A stretch of 64,000 bases of DNA, taken from NCBI RefSeq assembly GCF_012935715.1, contig NZ_CP052860.1:6386001-6450000 (forward strand), read 5' to 3'. The notes beneath the pieces are model-generated. The model was not told where the DNA came from and made no database searches. It worked only from the letters and a program-made list of their open reading frames with translations. The DNA comes from Pseudomonas sp. ADAK13. Lineage in GTDB: Bacteria; Pseudomonadota; Gammaproteobacteria; Pseudomonadales; Pseudomonadaceae. This document shows positions 53,707 through 62,284 of this stretch, in pieces (the first letter of the stretch is position 1; the number at the start of each line of letters is the position of its first letter). Both the position numbers and the translations under genes were made by a program.

Positions 53707-54621
53707 ATGGAACTTCGCCATTTACGTTATTTCATCATGGTGGCCGAAGAGCGACATTTCACCCGCGCCGCCGCCCGCCTGAACATGCAGCAACCGCCCC
53801 TCAGCCAACAGATTCGCGCCCTGGAGCAAGAGCTGGGGTTCGACCTGTTCAAGCGTCACCCCAAGGGCGTCGACCTGACCGCCGGCGGCCTGGTGTTTCT
53901 CGATGAAGCGCGGATCATCCTCGCCCGTGTCGAGCAAGGCTCGCTCAAGGCTGCCCGCGCCGCCCAGGGCATCGAAGGCACCCTGGTCATCGCCTTCACC
54001 AGCTCCGCCGCCGCTCACCCGCTGATCCCACGAATCATCCGCGCCTACCGCGAGCAATACCCCGGCGTGGAACTCTCGATCAACGAAGGCAGCGCCCGGG
54101 AAGTCACCGAAGACACCATCGAAAAACGCATCGACATCGGCATCCTGCGCGCCCCGGTGGGCGACCACCAGAGCCTGACGTTCCACCGCCTGCTCAACGA
54201 AGAAATGCTGCTGACCCTGCCCGTCGGGCACCCGTTGCTCAAGGGTGCCGAGCCCAAGATCACCATGGCCGACCTCAAAAACGAACGCTTCATCCTGGTC
54301 CGCCGCCCCGGCGCACCGGGGATGTACGCTAACCTGATCAAGGCCTGCCAGAACGCCGGCTTCGAGCCGAAGATTGCCTTTGAAGTGGAGCGCATGCTGA
54401 CCAACGTCAGCCTGGTGGCCGCCGGTGAGGGCATCTCGGTGGTGCCGGCGTCGATGCGCGATGTGCACCGCGAGAGCGTGGTGTACTGCCGGATCAGTGA
54501 CGCGCGACCAAGGTTGCTGGCGCCGATCACCCTGGTCAGGCGCACGTTCAATCCGTCGGCGCCGTTGCAGAACTTCATTGGGTTGGCGCGGGAGTTGGCG
54601 GGGGTTTATCGCAAGGGTTGA
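53707..54621 (+). CDS. LysR-family transcriptional regulator
   Basis: 304 residues: a BenM/CatM-like LysR (ELRHLRYFIMVAEERHFTRA; LNMQQPPLSQQIRALEQELG) with its effector domain. It is divergent from the symporter (117 bases apart), so it is the probable regulator of uptake and perhaps of the porin-lyase operon. Confidence 0.92.
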   Translation: MELRHLRYFIMVAEERHFTRAAARLNMQQPPLSQQIRALEQELGFDLFKRHPKGVDLTAGGLVFLDEARIILARVEQGSLKAARAAQGIEGTLVIAFTSSAAAHPLIPRIIRAYREQYPGVELSINEGSAREVTEDTIEKRIDIGILRAPVGDHQSLTFHRLLNEEMLLTLPVGHPLLKGAEPKITMADLKNERFILVRRPGAPGMYANLIKACQNAGFEPKIAFEVERMLTNVSLVAAGEGISVVPASMRDVHRESVVYCRISDARPRLLAPITLVRRTFNPSAPLQNFIGLARELAGVYRKG

Positions 54622-54634
54622 GGCCCGAAAAACG

Positions 54635-54964
54635 TCAATCCACCACAAACAACTTCGCCCCGATGGCCGTGGATGATCGATGCCCTTCCATGTCATTGCC
54701 CACCTGATAACTCATCCCGGCCGTCAGCGTGAACTGCCGGCCGTCCTCCAGCTCGGTGTGCAACTCGCCCTCCAGGCACAGCAGGATATGCCCGCGCCAA
54801 CACCAGTGATCGGCGAGGTAACCGGCGCTGTATTCGACCATGCGCACGCGGGTTGAACCGAACTGGCAGGTGCGCCAATACGCGCTGCCGGTTTCGCCGG
54901 GATGCAGCACCGGTTCGAGGGTCGACCAGTCGGTGGTGCCAAAGGGAATTGCGGTCAGGTTCAT
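54635..54964 (-). CDS. DHCW-motif cupin protein
   Basis: 109 residues, a single-domain cupin with the DHWCW segment (LADHWCWRGHILLCLEGE), a variant of the DHCW cupin family found in many bacteria. Other metal-ligand histidines are few (H93 region). Function is not known. It converges with the LysR gene and is divergent from a HIT-family gene. Confidence 0.78.
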   Translation of the reverse strand: MNLTAIPFGTTDWSTLEPVLHPGETGSAYWRTCQFGSTRVRMVEYSAGYLADHWCWRGHILLCLEGELHTELEDGRQFTLTAGMSYQVGNDMEGHRSSTAIGAKLFVVD

Positions 54965-55089
54965 GAGGGTCTCGGCGGTGAATATAGATGGTCAGAACGT
55001 ACTGAACAGGTGCGCACAGCGATAGAGACAGATCCACTGCATTTGCGGGATACAGTATCCTGCACCCTCCTCCGCATGGACGCCCGTCG

Positions 55090-55566
55090 ATGAAGATCGA
55101 TCCATCCTTTGTTGTGCATGAGACCGAGCATTGGCTGCTCAATCATCACCTGTCATCCGCACTGCCGGGCTACCTGATGCTGGGTGCCAAGGCGCCGGCC
55201 CACTCACTGGCGGACATGCCCGAGGCGGCGCTCGCAGAGCTGGGTGGGTTATTGGCCAAAACCCAGCGAATCATGGAGGCGCAACTGCAGCCCAAGTGGC
55301 TTTACATCAGCCGGTTCGGGCATATGCCGGGCTTCCCGCTGCACTTTCATTTCATTCCGGTTTACGAGTGGGTGGAAGCGTTGTTTTGGGGGGATGAGCG
55401 CTATCGGGTGCTGCAGAATTTCGGGGTGCAGCAGGAGGCTACCGACGGAGCCGAACTGACATTTTTTATCTGGCGAGAGTTTGGTGAGAGCCCTACTCCA
55501 CCGGCGGTACAAGGCCCCGTTGTAGGCGAGGTGATCAAGCGTTTGCGTGGGGCATTCAAGACATGA
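55090..55566 (+). CDS. HIT-family protein
   Basis: 158 residues with the histidine triad as PLHFHFIPVYEW. The final histidine of the canonical HXHXHXX motif is replaced, so hydrolase activity may be altered. The family splits nucleotide phosphoester bonds. It has an ATG at 55090 and no strong Shine-Dalgarno site. Followed directly by a large REP element. Confidence 0.8.
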   Translation: MKIDPSFVVHETEHWLLNHHLSSALPGYLMLGAKAPAHSLADMPEAALAELGGLLAKTQRIMEAQLQPKWLYISRFGHMPGFPLHFHFIPVYEWVEALFWGDERYRVLQNFGVQQEATDGAELTFFIWREFGESPTPPAVQGPVVGEVIKRLRGAFKT

Positions 55567-55574
55567 CCTGTGGC

Positions 55575-55695
55575 GAGGGGGCTTGTCCCCCGTTGGGCTG
55601 CGCAGCAGCCCCAAAACAGTCACTGAGTTCTGCCTGCAGGACCGCAGTCGCCTTATTGGGGCCGCTTCGCAGCCCAACGGGGGACAAGCCCCCTC
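55575..55695. repeat. REPIN inverted repeat
   Basis: Perfect 28-base arms at 55575-55602 and 55668-55695 (GAGGGGGCTTGTCCCCC...GGGCTGCG) with a 65-base centre. Same family as the element at 49143. It lies just after the HIT gene stop. Confidence 0.88.
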
Positions 55696-55756
55696 ACCAC
55701 AGCAAGCCCCCTCACCACAGCAAGCCCCCTCACCACAGCAAGCCCCATCGCAACAG
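55685..55756. repeat. Four tandem 18-bp copies of the REP right arm
   Basis: Unit CAAGCCCCCTCACCACAG at 55685-55702, 55703-55720 and 55721-55738, then a degenerate copy CAAGCCCCATCGCAACAG at 55739-55756. The copies start inside the right REP arm, so they arose by tandem copying of it. Confidence 0.9.
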
Positions 55757-55770
55757 GTTTTTTTGGGGTG

Positions 55771-56247
55771 TCAGTGCGAACGGTGCAGGTATTTGCGCAT
55801 CGGAATACACGCCAGCTGCAACCCCGATGGCGAATGGTAGATCGCCTGTTCGCTGCCCACATAGCCGTGCCGCCGGTAAAACTCCGCCGCGTTCAACGTC
55901 GCGTCCAGGATCACTTCCTCAACCTCCAATTCCCGCGCCAACGCCTCCAGGTACACCACCATCTGCTTGCCAATCCCGCGTCCGGTAAACCCGGGCAACA
56001 CGAACAGCGCACCGATTTCGTTGTTCGCCAGGTCCAGCATGCCGGTAGCCACCGGCTCACCGTTGATACATCCCAGGTAAAAATGCTTGTCCATCAGCGT
56101 GTCATAACCATCCTCGGCGCAGCCCCGGGTCCACAGCATCATCTGTTCCGCCGTATAGGCGCCGATGCATTGGCTGCGTATGGCCAACAAGCGAATATCA
56201 AACGCGGTCTGTGCATCGTCCTGCGTGGCGCGTCTTATCTCGAGCAT
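55771..56247 (-). CDS. GNAT-family N-acetyltransferase
   Basis: 158 residues with the GNAT fold. The acetyl-CoA loop is ALFVLPGFTGRGIGKQMVVYLEAL. GGAGG precedes the ATG at 56247. An ATG at 56265, one base into the preceding gene's stop (TGATG), would allow translational coupling. Substrate unknown. Tandem with another GNAT gene upstream. Confidence 0.85.
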   Translation of the reverse strand: MLEIRRATQDDAQTAFDIRLLAIRSQCIGAYTAEQMMLWTRGCAEDGYDTLMDKHFYLGCINGEPVATGMLDLANNEIGALFVLPGFTGRGIGKQMVVYLEALARELEVEEVILDATLNAAEFYRRHGYVGSEQAIYHSPSGLQLACIPMRKYLHRSH

Positions 56248-56264
56248 CTGTCCCTCCATGGACA

Positions 56265-56699
56265 TCAGGCATTCTCGTCACCCGGTCGGGTAAACGAATA
56301 GCGGTCAATATCGGTCCTCAACTGCCAGCCCTGGCCTTGCCAATAACGGGCGGCGCTGTCATTGGTCTTGAACACATCCAGGTGGCATTTGCGAATGCCG
56401 AGCTGCGCAAGGCTGTTGAGGCAGCGCTCAACCAGCGCATTCGCAATACCCTGGCGCCGATACTCCGGCAACACCAGCAGGTGCTGCAAATAGCCCCGAC
56501 GGCCATCGTGCCCGCACATCACGCACGCCACCAGCCGACCCTCTACCTCGGCCACGAAACTCATGCCGGGGTTGCGCTCCAGGTAACGCTCGGTGGCCTC
56601 GCGGGAGTCCGCATCGCGCAGGGAGATGCCGGGGGTGTTTTGCATCAGTTCGAGCACGGCGTCGTAGTCGGCAGCGCTCATTACGCGAAGAGTGGACAT
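56265..56699 (-). CDS. GNAT-family N-acetyltransferase
   Basis: 144-residue acetyltransferase with LLVLPEYRRQGIANALVERCLNSL as the acetyl-CoA loop and a conserved C-terminal YWQGQGW. The ATG at 56699 gives a typical length; the frame extends to 56783 without support. It is followed at once by a second GNAT gene, so the two likely form an operon. Substrate unknown. Confidence 0.85.
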   Translation of the reverse strand: MSTLRVMSAADYDAVLELMQNTPGISLRDADSREATERYLERNPGMSFVAEVEGRLVACVMCGHDGRRGYLQHLLVLPEYRRQGIANALVERCLNSLAQLGIRKCHLDVFKTNDSAARYWQGQGWQLRTDIDRYSFTRPGDENA

Positions 56700-56789
56700 G
56701 CTGTTGAAAGCCCTCTGAGTTCGGGTGAAGTTTGCCTGCATGGACGCCGGCCGAACACTCATAAATACACGACCGGATGACAACTTGAG

Positions 56790-58280
56790 TCAACGCAGCT
56801 GAAACCAGGTGGTTTTCATCTGCGTGTACTTGTCAAAGGCATGCAGTGATAGGTCACGACCGAACCCGGATTGCTTGCCGCCACCGAAGGGTACCGCGAC
56901 ATCCAGGGCGTCAATGGTGTTCACCGAAACAGTCCCGGCATTCAGCGCACGGGCCACGCGGTGTGCACGGTTGAGGTCATCACTCCATACCGACGCCGCC
57001 AGGCCGTAGAGGCTGTCATTGGCGTGTTGTATCGCCTGTTCTTCCGTGTCAAAGGCGCTGACGGCAAGCACCGGGCCGAACACTTCATCACGGGAGAGCG
57101 CCATGTCGCGGGTCACGCCGGCAAAAATGGTCGGCTGGATGAAGTTGGTGGAACCATTGATGCTCAACTGTTCGCCACCGCACACCAGCCTGGCGCCCTC
57201 GCCCTGGGCCTGGACGATGGCGTTCATGATGCGGGTGGTTTGCTCACCGTCGACGATTGCACCGGCAGCACTGCCCGGGTCCAGCGGATCACCGGGCATC
57301 CAGGCCCGTGATTTGGCAATCAGGCGCTCAACGAACTCGTCATGGATGGAGCGTTGCACGTAGAGGCGGGAGTTAGCCGAGCACACCTCGCCCTGGTTGA
57401 AAAAGATGCCGAAGGCGGCCTTCTCCGCCGCAAGGTCCAGGTCCTGGCAGTCGTCGAACACCAGGTTCGGGCTCTTGCCGCCACACTCCAGCCACACCTG
57501 CTTCAAGTTGGACTGGGCGGAGTACTGCATAAAATATTTGCCGACCTGAGTGGAGCCGGTGAAGACCAGGCAATCCACATCAGGGTGCAGCCCCAGGGCC
57601 TTGCCGGCACTTTCGCCGAGGCCGGGTACCACGTTCAACACGCCTTCCGGAATGCCCGCTTCCAGGGCAAGCTGGGCCAGGCGCAACGCAGAAAATGGCG
57701 ACTGCTCAGCGGGCTTCAGGACCACGCTGTTACCGGCCGCCAATGCCGGCGCGAGCTTCCAGGCGGCCATGTCGAGCGGGAAGTTCCACGGCACCACCGC
57801 TGCAATCACGCCCAAGGCTTCGCGGGTGATGGTTGCCAGCGCGTTGTGAGCGGTGGGTGCCACTTGATCGTAGAGCTTGTCGAGGGCTTCGCCGTACCAG
57901 GCAAACACATTGGCGGCGCCGGGTACGTCAACGTTGTAGGCGTCCATCACCGGCTTGCCCATGTTCAGCGAATCGAGCAGCGCCAGTTCCTCACGGTGGG
58001 TCATCAGTAACTCGGAGAGCCTGACCAGGATTTTCTTGCGCTCCACCGGCGGCATCCGCCGCCAGGGGCCGGTGTCGAAGGCCTGCCGAGCGCTGCGCAC
58101 GGCCAGGTCAACCTCGGCGTCACCGCAGGCCGACACACGCGCCAGCAACTGCTGGGTGGCGGGATTGATTGCATCGAAGGTGGCCCCGGTGGTCGCGCTC
58201 ACTGAGCGGCCACCGATCAAGGCGGTATTGATGAACATCTGGCGGGCAACACGCTGTTGCCAGTAGTTAAGGTCGAACAC
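56790..58280 (-). CDS. puuC: Aldehyde dehydrogenase, PuuC-like
   Basis: 496-residue NAD(P)-dependent aldehyde dehydrogenase. The catalytic C300 lies in NQGEVCSAN and the general base E265 in WLECGG; the cofactor region is VPWNFPLD. It resembles gamma-glutamyl-gamma-aminobutyraldehyde dehydrogenase. It starts with GTG at 58280 and has GGGAG six bases upstream. It is the last gene of a run with an amine permease and an omega-aminotransferase, so it probably oxidises the aldehyde made by the transaminase. Confidence 0.9.
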   Translation of the reverse strand: MFDLNYWQQRVARQMFINTALIGGRSVSATTGATFDAINPATQQLLARVSACGDAEVDLAVRSARQAFDTGPWRRMPPVERKKILVRLSELLMTHREELALLDSLNMGKPVMDAYNVDVPGAANVFAWYGEALDKLYDQVAPTAHNALATITREALGVIAAVVPWNFPLDMAAWKLAPALAAGNSVVLKPAEQSPFSALRLAQLALEAGIPEGVLNVVPGLGESAGKALGLHPDVDCLVFTGSTQVGKYFMQYSAQSNLKQVWLECGGKSPNLVFDDCQDLDLAAEKAAFGIFFNQGEVCSANSRLYVQRSIHDEFVERLIAKSRAWMPGDPLDPGSAAGAIVDGEQTTRIMNAIVQAQGEGARLVCGGEQLSINGSTNFIQPTIFAGVTRDMALSRDEVFGPVLAVSAFDTEEQAIQHANDSLYGLAASVWSDDLNRAHRVARALNAGTVSVNTIDALDVAVPFGGGKQSGFGRDLSLHAFDKYTQMKTTWFQLR

Positions 58281-58319
58281 GTTGTACTCCCGATAAATGG
58301 CTTTGGATAAACGGGCGGG

Positions 58320-59699
58320 TCACTCGGCGATCTGCAGTTCCGGCATCTTCACCCGCAGCCCTCGCGTGATGCCCAGCAAACAAATGAGGCCAAGCCCCAT
58401 CCAGCACAGGCCGATGGTGAACGACAGGCTGGAAAGGCTGCTCCACAGCCAGATCGTGCTGAGGAACCCAAGCGCCGGCACAACCGCGTACAGCAAGTAG
58501 TTCCTGGTGCCACGCAACTTCTGGTCGACCAGGTAATGCTTGATCACCGCCAGGTTCACCGCCGAGAACGCGAACAGCGCACCGAAGCTGATCATGTTGG
58601 CGACGGTGTCCAGCGTGATCACCAGGGCAATCAGCGAGAACAGGCTGACCAGCACGATCGCCGTGGCCGGCACGCGCTTTTTGGTCACCAGCTTGCCGAG
58701 CACGCGGGGCAGTGCGCCGTCACGCCCCATGGCGAACAACACCCGCGACACACTGGCCTGGGAGACCATCGCCGAGGCAAAGCAACCGGCGACATAGGTC
58801 GCGGTAAAGGCCGTCACCAGCAGTTCGCCGCCCACCCGGCGCATGACGTCCACCGACGCCGCATCCGGGTCGACGAAGCTGTTCCATTCCGGGAACACCA
58901 TTTGCGCGAAATACGAAACCAGCAGGAACAGCAGACCGCCAAACAGCGACACCACCATGATCGCCAGCGGAATGGTGCGTCGCGGGTTGGGGGTTTCCTC
59001 GGCCATGGTCGACACGGCGTCGAAGCCAAGAAACGACAGGCACAACACCGCAGCACCCGCCATGATCAACGGTGCGCTGAAGCCTTCGTGGTGGAATGGC
59101 GCCAGCAGCGACACCGGTGCGGACTGCTCGTTGAGGGTCTGCACCGACAACGCCACGAACACCACGATGAACACTAACTGGGCCACGATCAGTATCCAGT
59201 TGACCCGAGTGATGGACTCAATGCCCACCAGGTTAAGCGTGGTCACCAGCGCAATCGAGCCGAGCACCCACACGGCGGTCGGCACCGCGGGAAAGTACTC
59301 GGACATGTAGATGCCAATCAGCAGATAACTGAGCAGCGGCAAAAAGATGTAGTCCAGCAACAGGGTCCACCCGGCGATAAAACCGAAGTAAGCGCCGAAC
59401 GCCTTGCGGGTATAGGAATAGACCGAGCCTGAATAGGGATGCGCCTGGACCATGCGCCCATAGCTGTAGGCCGTCAGCAGCATGGCGGCGAGGGTCAGCA
59501 TGTAGGCGGTCGGCAAGTGGCCCTTGGTCATTTGGGTCACCAGGCCGTAGGTGGTAAACACCGCCAGCGGCACCATGTACGCCAGGCCGAAAAGCACCAG
59601 CCCCACAAGGCCCAGAGGCTGACGAAAGCGCCGGGATGAAGTGCCTTTGGGTAAGGTTTGATGAGCGGGTGTATCGGTCACGTTTGTTATTGTATTCAT
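58320..59699 (-). CDS. APC-family amino acid/polyamine permease
   Basis: 459 residues with about 12 membrane helices (FRQPLGLVGLVLFGLAYMVP; SVYSYTRKAFGAYFGFIAGW), of the amino acid-polyamine-organocation superfamily and close to PuuP-type putrescine importers. AGGAG precedes the ATG. A CA motif lies at codons 3-6. It sits between the aminotransferase and aldehyde dehydrogenase genes of one transcription unit, so it likely imports the amine they degrade. Confidence 0.88.
   Translation of the reverse strand: MNTITNVTDTPAHQTLPKGTSSRRFRQPLGLVGLVLFGLAYMVPLAVFTTYGLVTQMTKGHLPTAYMLTLAAMLLTAYSYGRMVQAHPYSGSVYSYTRKAFGAYFGFIAGWTLLLDYIFLPLLSYLLIGIYMSEYFPAVPTAVWVLGSIALVTTLNLVGIESITRVNWILIVAQLVFIVVFVALSVQTLNEQSAPVSLLAPFHHEGFSAPLIMAGAAVLCLSFLGFDAVSTMAEETPNPRRTIPLAIMVVSLFGGLLFLLVSYFAQMVFPEWNSFVDPDAASVDVMRRVGGELLVTAFTATYVAGCFASAMVSQASVSRVLFAMGRDGALPRVLGKLVTKKRVPATAIVLVSLFSLIALVITLDTVANMISFGALFAFSAVNLAVIKHYLVDQKLRGTRNYLLYAVVPALGFLSTIWLWSSLSSLSFTIGLCWMGLGLICLLGITRGLRVKMPELQIAE
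59684..59691 (-). promoter_or_regulatory. CA motif just after permease start codon
   Basis: The minus strand reads AATAACAA at nucleotides 9-16 of the permease coding sequence, a position where Crc/Hfq binding is known to block translation. Confidence 0.45.
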
Positions 59700-59820
59700 G
59701 GGTGACTCCTGGAAATGGGGATGCAGGGCGTCGCGGCATTCGATGACCTCGATGCCGTTCAAGCGTTGCCTGATGGAGGGTGCGCACCACCCCTTACAGG
59801 GGAGTGGCGCGCAGGTCACT

Positions 59821-61203
59821 TCACAGTTTTCCCGCGATCCGTGCGGTGCGATCTACCGCGATGCGGGTCTTTTCGACCAGCTCGTCCAACTCCGCGCGCG
59901 TGGCCACCAGCGCGGGTGCCATGATCATGCGGCCCAGTGTGGAGCGAATGATCACGCCCTCTTCGAAACCGAAGGTGCGGCACTGCCAGGCCAGGTCGTT
60001 TTCATGCTCGAAGCGTTTGCGCGTGGCCTTGTCTTCGGCGAACTGCAAGGCCGCGAGCAGGCCCGTGCCCTGGATCTCGCCGATCATCGGGTGGTTGCCG
60101 AACACTTCCTGCAGGATTTTCTGCAGGTACGGCCCGGTGTCGTCCTTCACCTGGCGCACGATGCCTTCGTCCCGCAGCGCCTTGAGGTTGGCCAGCGCCA
60201 CCGCCGCCGCCACCGGGTGCCCGGAATAGGTCAGCCCGTGGGCGAACACACCGCCACGTTCCACCAGCGCATCGGCCATGCGCTTGCTCAGCACCAGGCC
60301 GCCCATTGGCAGGTAGCCGGAGGTCAGGCCCTTGGCGATCGACAGGGTGTCGGGCTCAAAACCGAAGTGTTGGTGGGCGAACCACTCGCCGGTACGGCCA
60401 AACCCGCCAATCACCTCATCGGCACACACCAGCACATCGTATTGACGGCAAATGCGCTGGATCTCGGGCCAGTAGCTTTGCGGCGGGAAGATCATGCCGC
60501 CCGCGCCCTGGAAGGGCTCGGCGATAAACCCGGCGACGTTTTCCGCGCCCAGTTCGAGGATTTTTTCTTCCAGCTGCAGGGCGCAGCGGCGGCCGAACTC
60601 GGCAGGCGTCAGCTCGCCGCCATGGGCATACCAATAAGGTTCGTCAATGTGCGCGACGTCCGGAATCAGGCCGCCCATCTCGTGCATGAACTTCATGCCG
60701 CCCAGCGCCGACGCGGCCAGGGTGGAGCCGTGATAGCCGTTCCAGCGACCGATCATGATTTTCTTCTGCGGCTGGCCGACCACCTGCCAGTAGCGGCGCA
60801 CGGTGCGGATCAGCACTTCGTTGGCCTCGGAGCCGGAGTTGGTGTAGATCACGTGGCTGTAGTGCGCCGGCAACAGGCTGAAGAGCAGCTCCGACAGCTC
60901 GATCACCGCCGGGTGGGTGGTGTGAAAGAACATGTTGTAGTACGCCAGCTGATCCATTTGCGCGGCGGCGGCAGCGGTCAAGTCCCGGCGCCCATAACCC
61001 AGCTGGGTGCACCACAGGCCCGACATGCCGTCCAGGTAACGCTTGCCTTCGCTGTCCCACAGGTACAGGCCCTCACCGCGCACCATCACACGCGGGCCTT
61101 CGGCATTCAGCGCCTTTTGGTCGACAAATGCATGGATGTGGTGGGCCGCATCAGACGCCTGGTAATCCTCGGTCAGGCGGTTCAGTTGGGCGGGTACGTT
61201 CAT
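59821..61203 (-). CDS. Omega-aminotransferase (class III, SpuC/putrescine-pyruvate type)
   Basis: 460-residue PLP-dependent class III aminotransferase with the PLP lysine K291 (SIAKGLTSGYLPMGG) and D262 of ADEVIGGFGR. The length and segments (SGLWCTQLGYGRRDL; TNSGSEANE) match beta-alanine/putrescine:pyruvate transaminases. It would convert a primary amine and pyruvate to an aldehyde and alanine. It precedes the permease and aldehyde dehydrogenase, and a LuxR gene lies upstream. True amine substrate not settled. Confidence 0.9.
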   Translation of the reverse strand: MNVPAQLNRLTEDYQASDAAHHIHAFVDQKALNAEGPRVMVRGEGLYLWDSEGKRYLDGMSGLWCTQLGYGRRDLTAAAAAQMDQLAYYNMFFHTTHPAVIELSELLFSLLPAHYSHVIYTNSGSEANEVLIRTVRRYWQVVGQPQKKIMIGRWNGYHGSTLAASALGGMKFMHEMGGLIPDVAHIDEPYWYAHGGELTPAEFGRRCALQLEEKILELGAENVAGFIAEPFQGAGGMIFPPQSYWPEIQRICRQYDVLVCADEVIGGFGRTGEWFAHQHFGFEPDTLSIAKGLTSGYLPMGGLVLSKRMADALVERGGVFAHGLTYSGHPVAAAVALANLKALRDEGIVRQVKDDTGPYLQKILQEVFGNHPMIGEIQGTGLLAALQFAEDKATRKRFEHENDLAWQCRTFGFEEGVIIRSTLGRMIMAPALVATRAELDELVEKTRIAVDRTARIAGKL

Positions 61204-61249
61204 GGTATTTCTCTCTTATTAGTGGTGACGCAAGGGGGAGCAACGCCGC

Positions 61250-62089
61250 TCAGCGGTTCTTGCTCATATAGCTTTCCAGAGGGTCTTTGCTCAGGACGCC
61301 CTGGGCTTCGGCCAACGAGTCGATAAACAAGGCAAACAGTTCCGATTGCGCGCCGATATCGAGCTTGGTGTAGATGTGTTTGCGGTGGGACTTGATGGTG
61401 TCTTCCGAGACGTCGAGGCGCTCGGCCAACGAGCGAGTGGAATGCCCACGCAGGATCAGTTGGGCGATCCGGCATTCCCGCTCGGTCAAGATCGACGAGC
61501 CAAAGTTGTTCAGCGCCGAGTGAATGCGCTGCTCCAGCAGGTTTTCGAAGCGCGCACCGTGGGCATCCAGGCCAACGAAATGCTTGCCCAGCACCGCCAG
61601 CACCCACGGGGCTATGCGTTTGAATTGCCGGGTGACCGCGGCGTCGAGCTTTTGCGTAAAGGCCAGTGACACCGCCAGGCTCGACCCGTTGCTCGACTGC
61701 AGGATGTAGTTCAGCTCATCCTCCAGATGGGAGTGCCGGTAAAACGACTGGAAATATTCACTGAGTTCGAAGTGATCGGGGGCGACGTCGGCCAGGTCGT
61801 AACACCCGGAGCTGACGCCTTCCACGCAGGCCCCGTAAAACGGGTCGAGCAAATAAAACCCCGACAGGTACTGGCGCACGTTGCCTTGTGGCAGCCACGG
61901 TCCTTCCAGCTCGAACAGCGCGCTGGGCATGCCGCCACGCGGGTAGAAATACAGCGTGGTGGCCTGGATCGGCTGGAGATAACCGAGGGCCTCGAACAAG
62001 GTCGCGGCGAACCCCGGTTGCCCGATGCTATCGGTCACCCGCGCCATCTGTTCGAACCATTGCGCAGAAGAAAGCCGGTCGTTTTCCAC
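61250..62089 (-). CDS. LuxR-family transcriptional regulator
   Basis: 279 residues: an N-terminal sensor region of unknown ligand and a C-terminal LuxR/FixJ helix-turn-helix (LTERECRIAQLILRGHSTRS; LDVSEDTIKSHRKHIYTKL) at about residues 200-255. It starts with GTG at 62089 without a strong Shine-Dalgarno site. It lies upstream of the aminotransferase operon on the same strand and is divergent from a flavin monooxygenase, so it probably regulates both. No luxI gene nearby. Confidence 0.88.
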   Translation of the reverse strand: MENDRLSSAQWFEQMARVTDSIGQPGFAATLFEALGYLQPIQATTLYFYPRGGMPSALFELEGPWLPQGNVRQYLSGFYLLDPFYGACVEGVSSGCYDLADVAPDHFELSEYFQSFYRHSHLEDELNYILQSSNGSSLAVSLAFTQKLDAAVTRQFKRIAPWVLAVLGKHFVGLDAHGARFENLLEQRIHSALNNFGSSILTERECRIAQLILRGHSTRSLAERLDVSEDTIKSHRKHIYTKLDIGAQSELFALFIDSLAEAQGVLSKDPLESYMSKNR

Positions 62090-62147
62090 TTCAAAGACTC
62101 ACTGAAAGAACTGCAAGGATGGTCACACACTCCTCCCCTCCTCGAAA

Positions 62148-62163
62148 TCACCCGATAGGGTGA
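62148..62163. promoter_or_regulatory. Palindrome in LuxR-monooxygenase intergenic region
   Basis: TCACCCGATAGGGTGA: perfect 6-bp arms with a 4-base GATA spacer, in the shared promoter region between the LuxR gene and the monooxygenase. A candidate operator. Confidence 0.5.
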
Positions 62164-62284
62164 GCCTGCATTCGATATTTATGCTCACTTCCCAGCTTAA
62201 TAATATTTTATTAAAAACCGCCCTCCCCCTAGCCTTGAAGCCATGCCCAAGCTGAATCCAACTGCATTACGCAAGGACAGACAC

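Noticed and set aside
55685..55756. CRISPR array
   Set aside because: The 18-bp repeats are contiguous without spacers and derive from a REP arm; no cas genes are present.
59698..61326. A 542-codon open frame on the plus strand
   Set aside because: It is antisense to the aminotransferase, whose PLP lysine and motifs are clear. The plus-strand product is low-complexity Gln/His/Arg-rich, typical of antisense frames.
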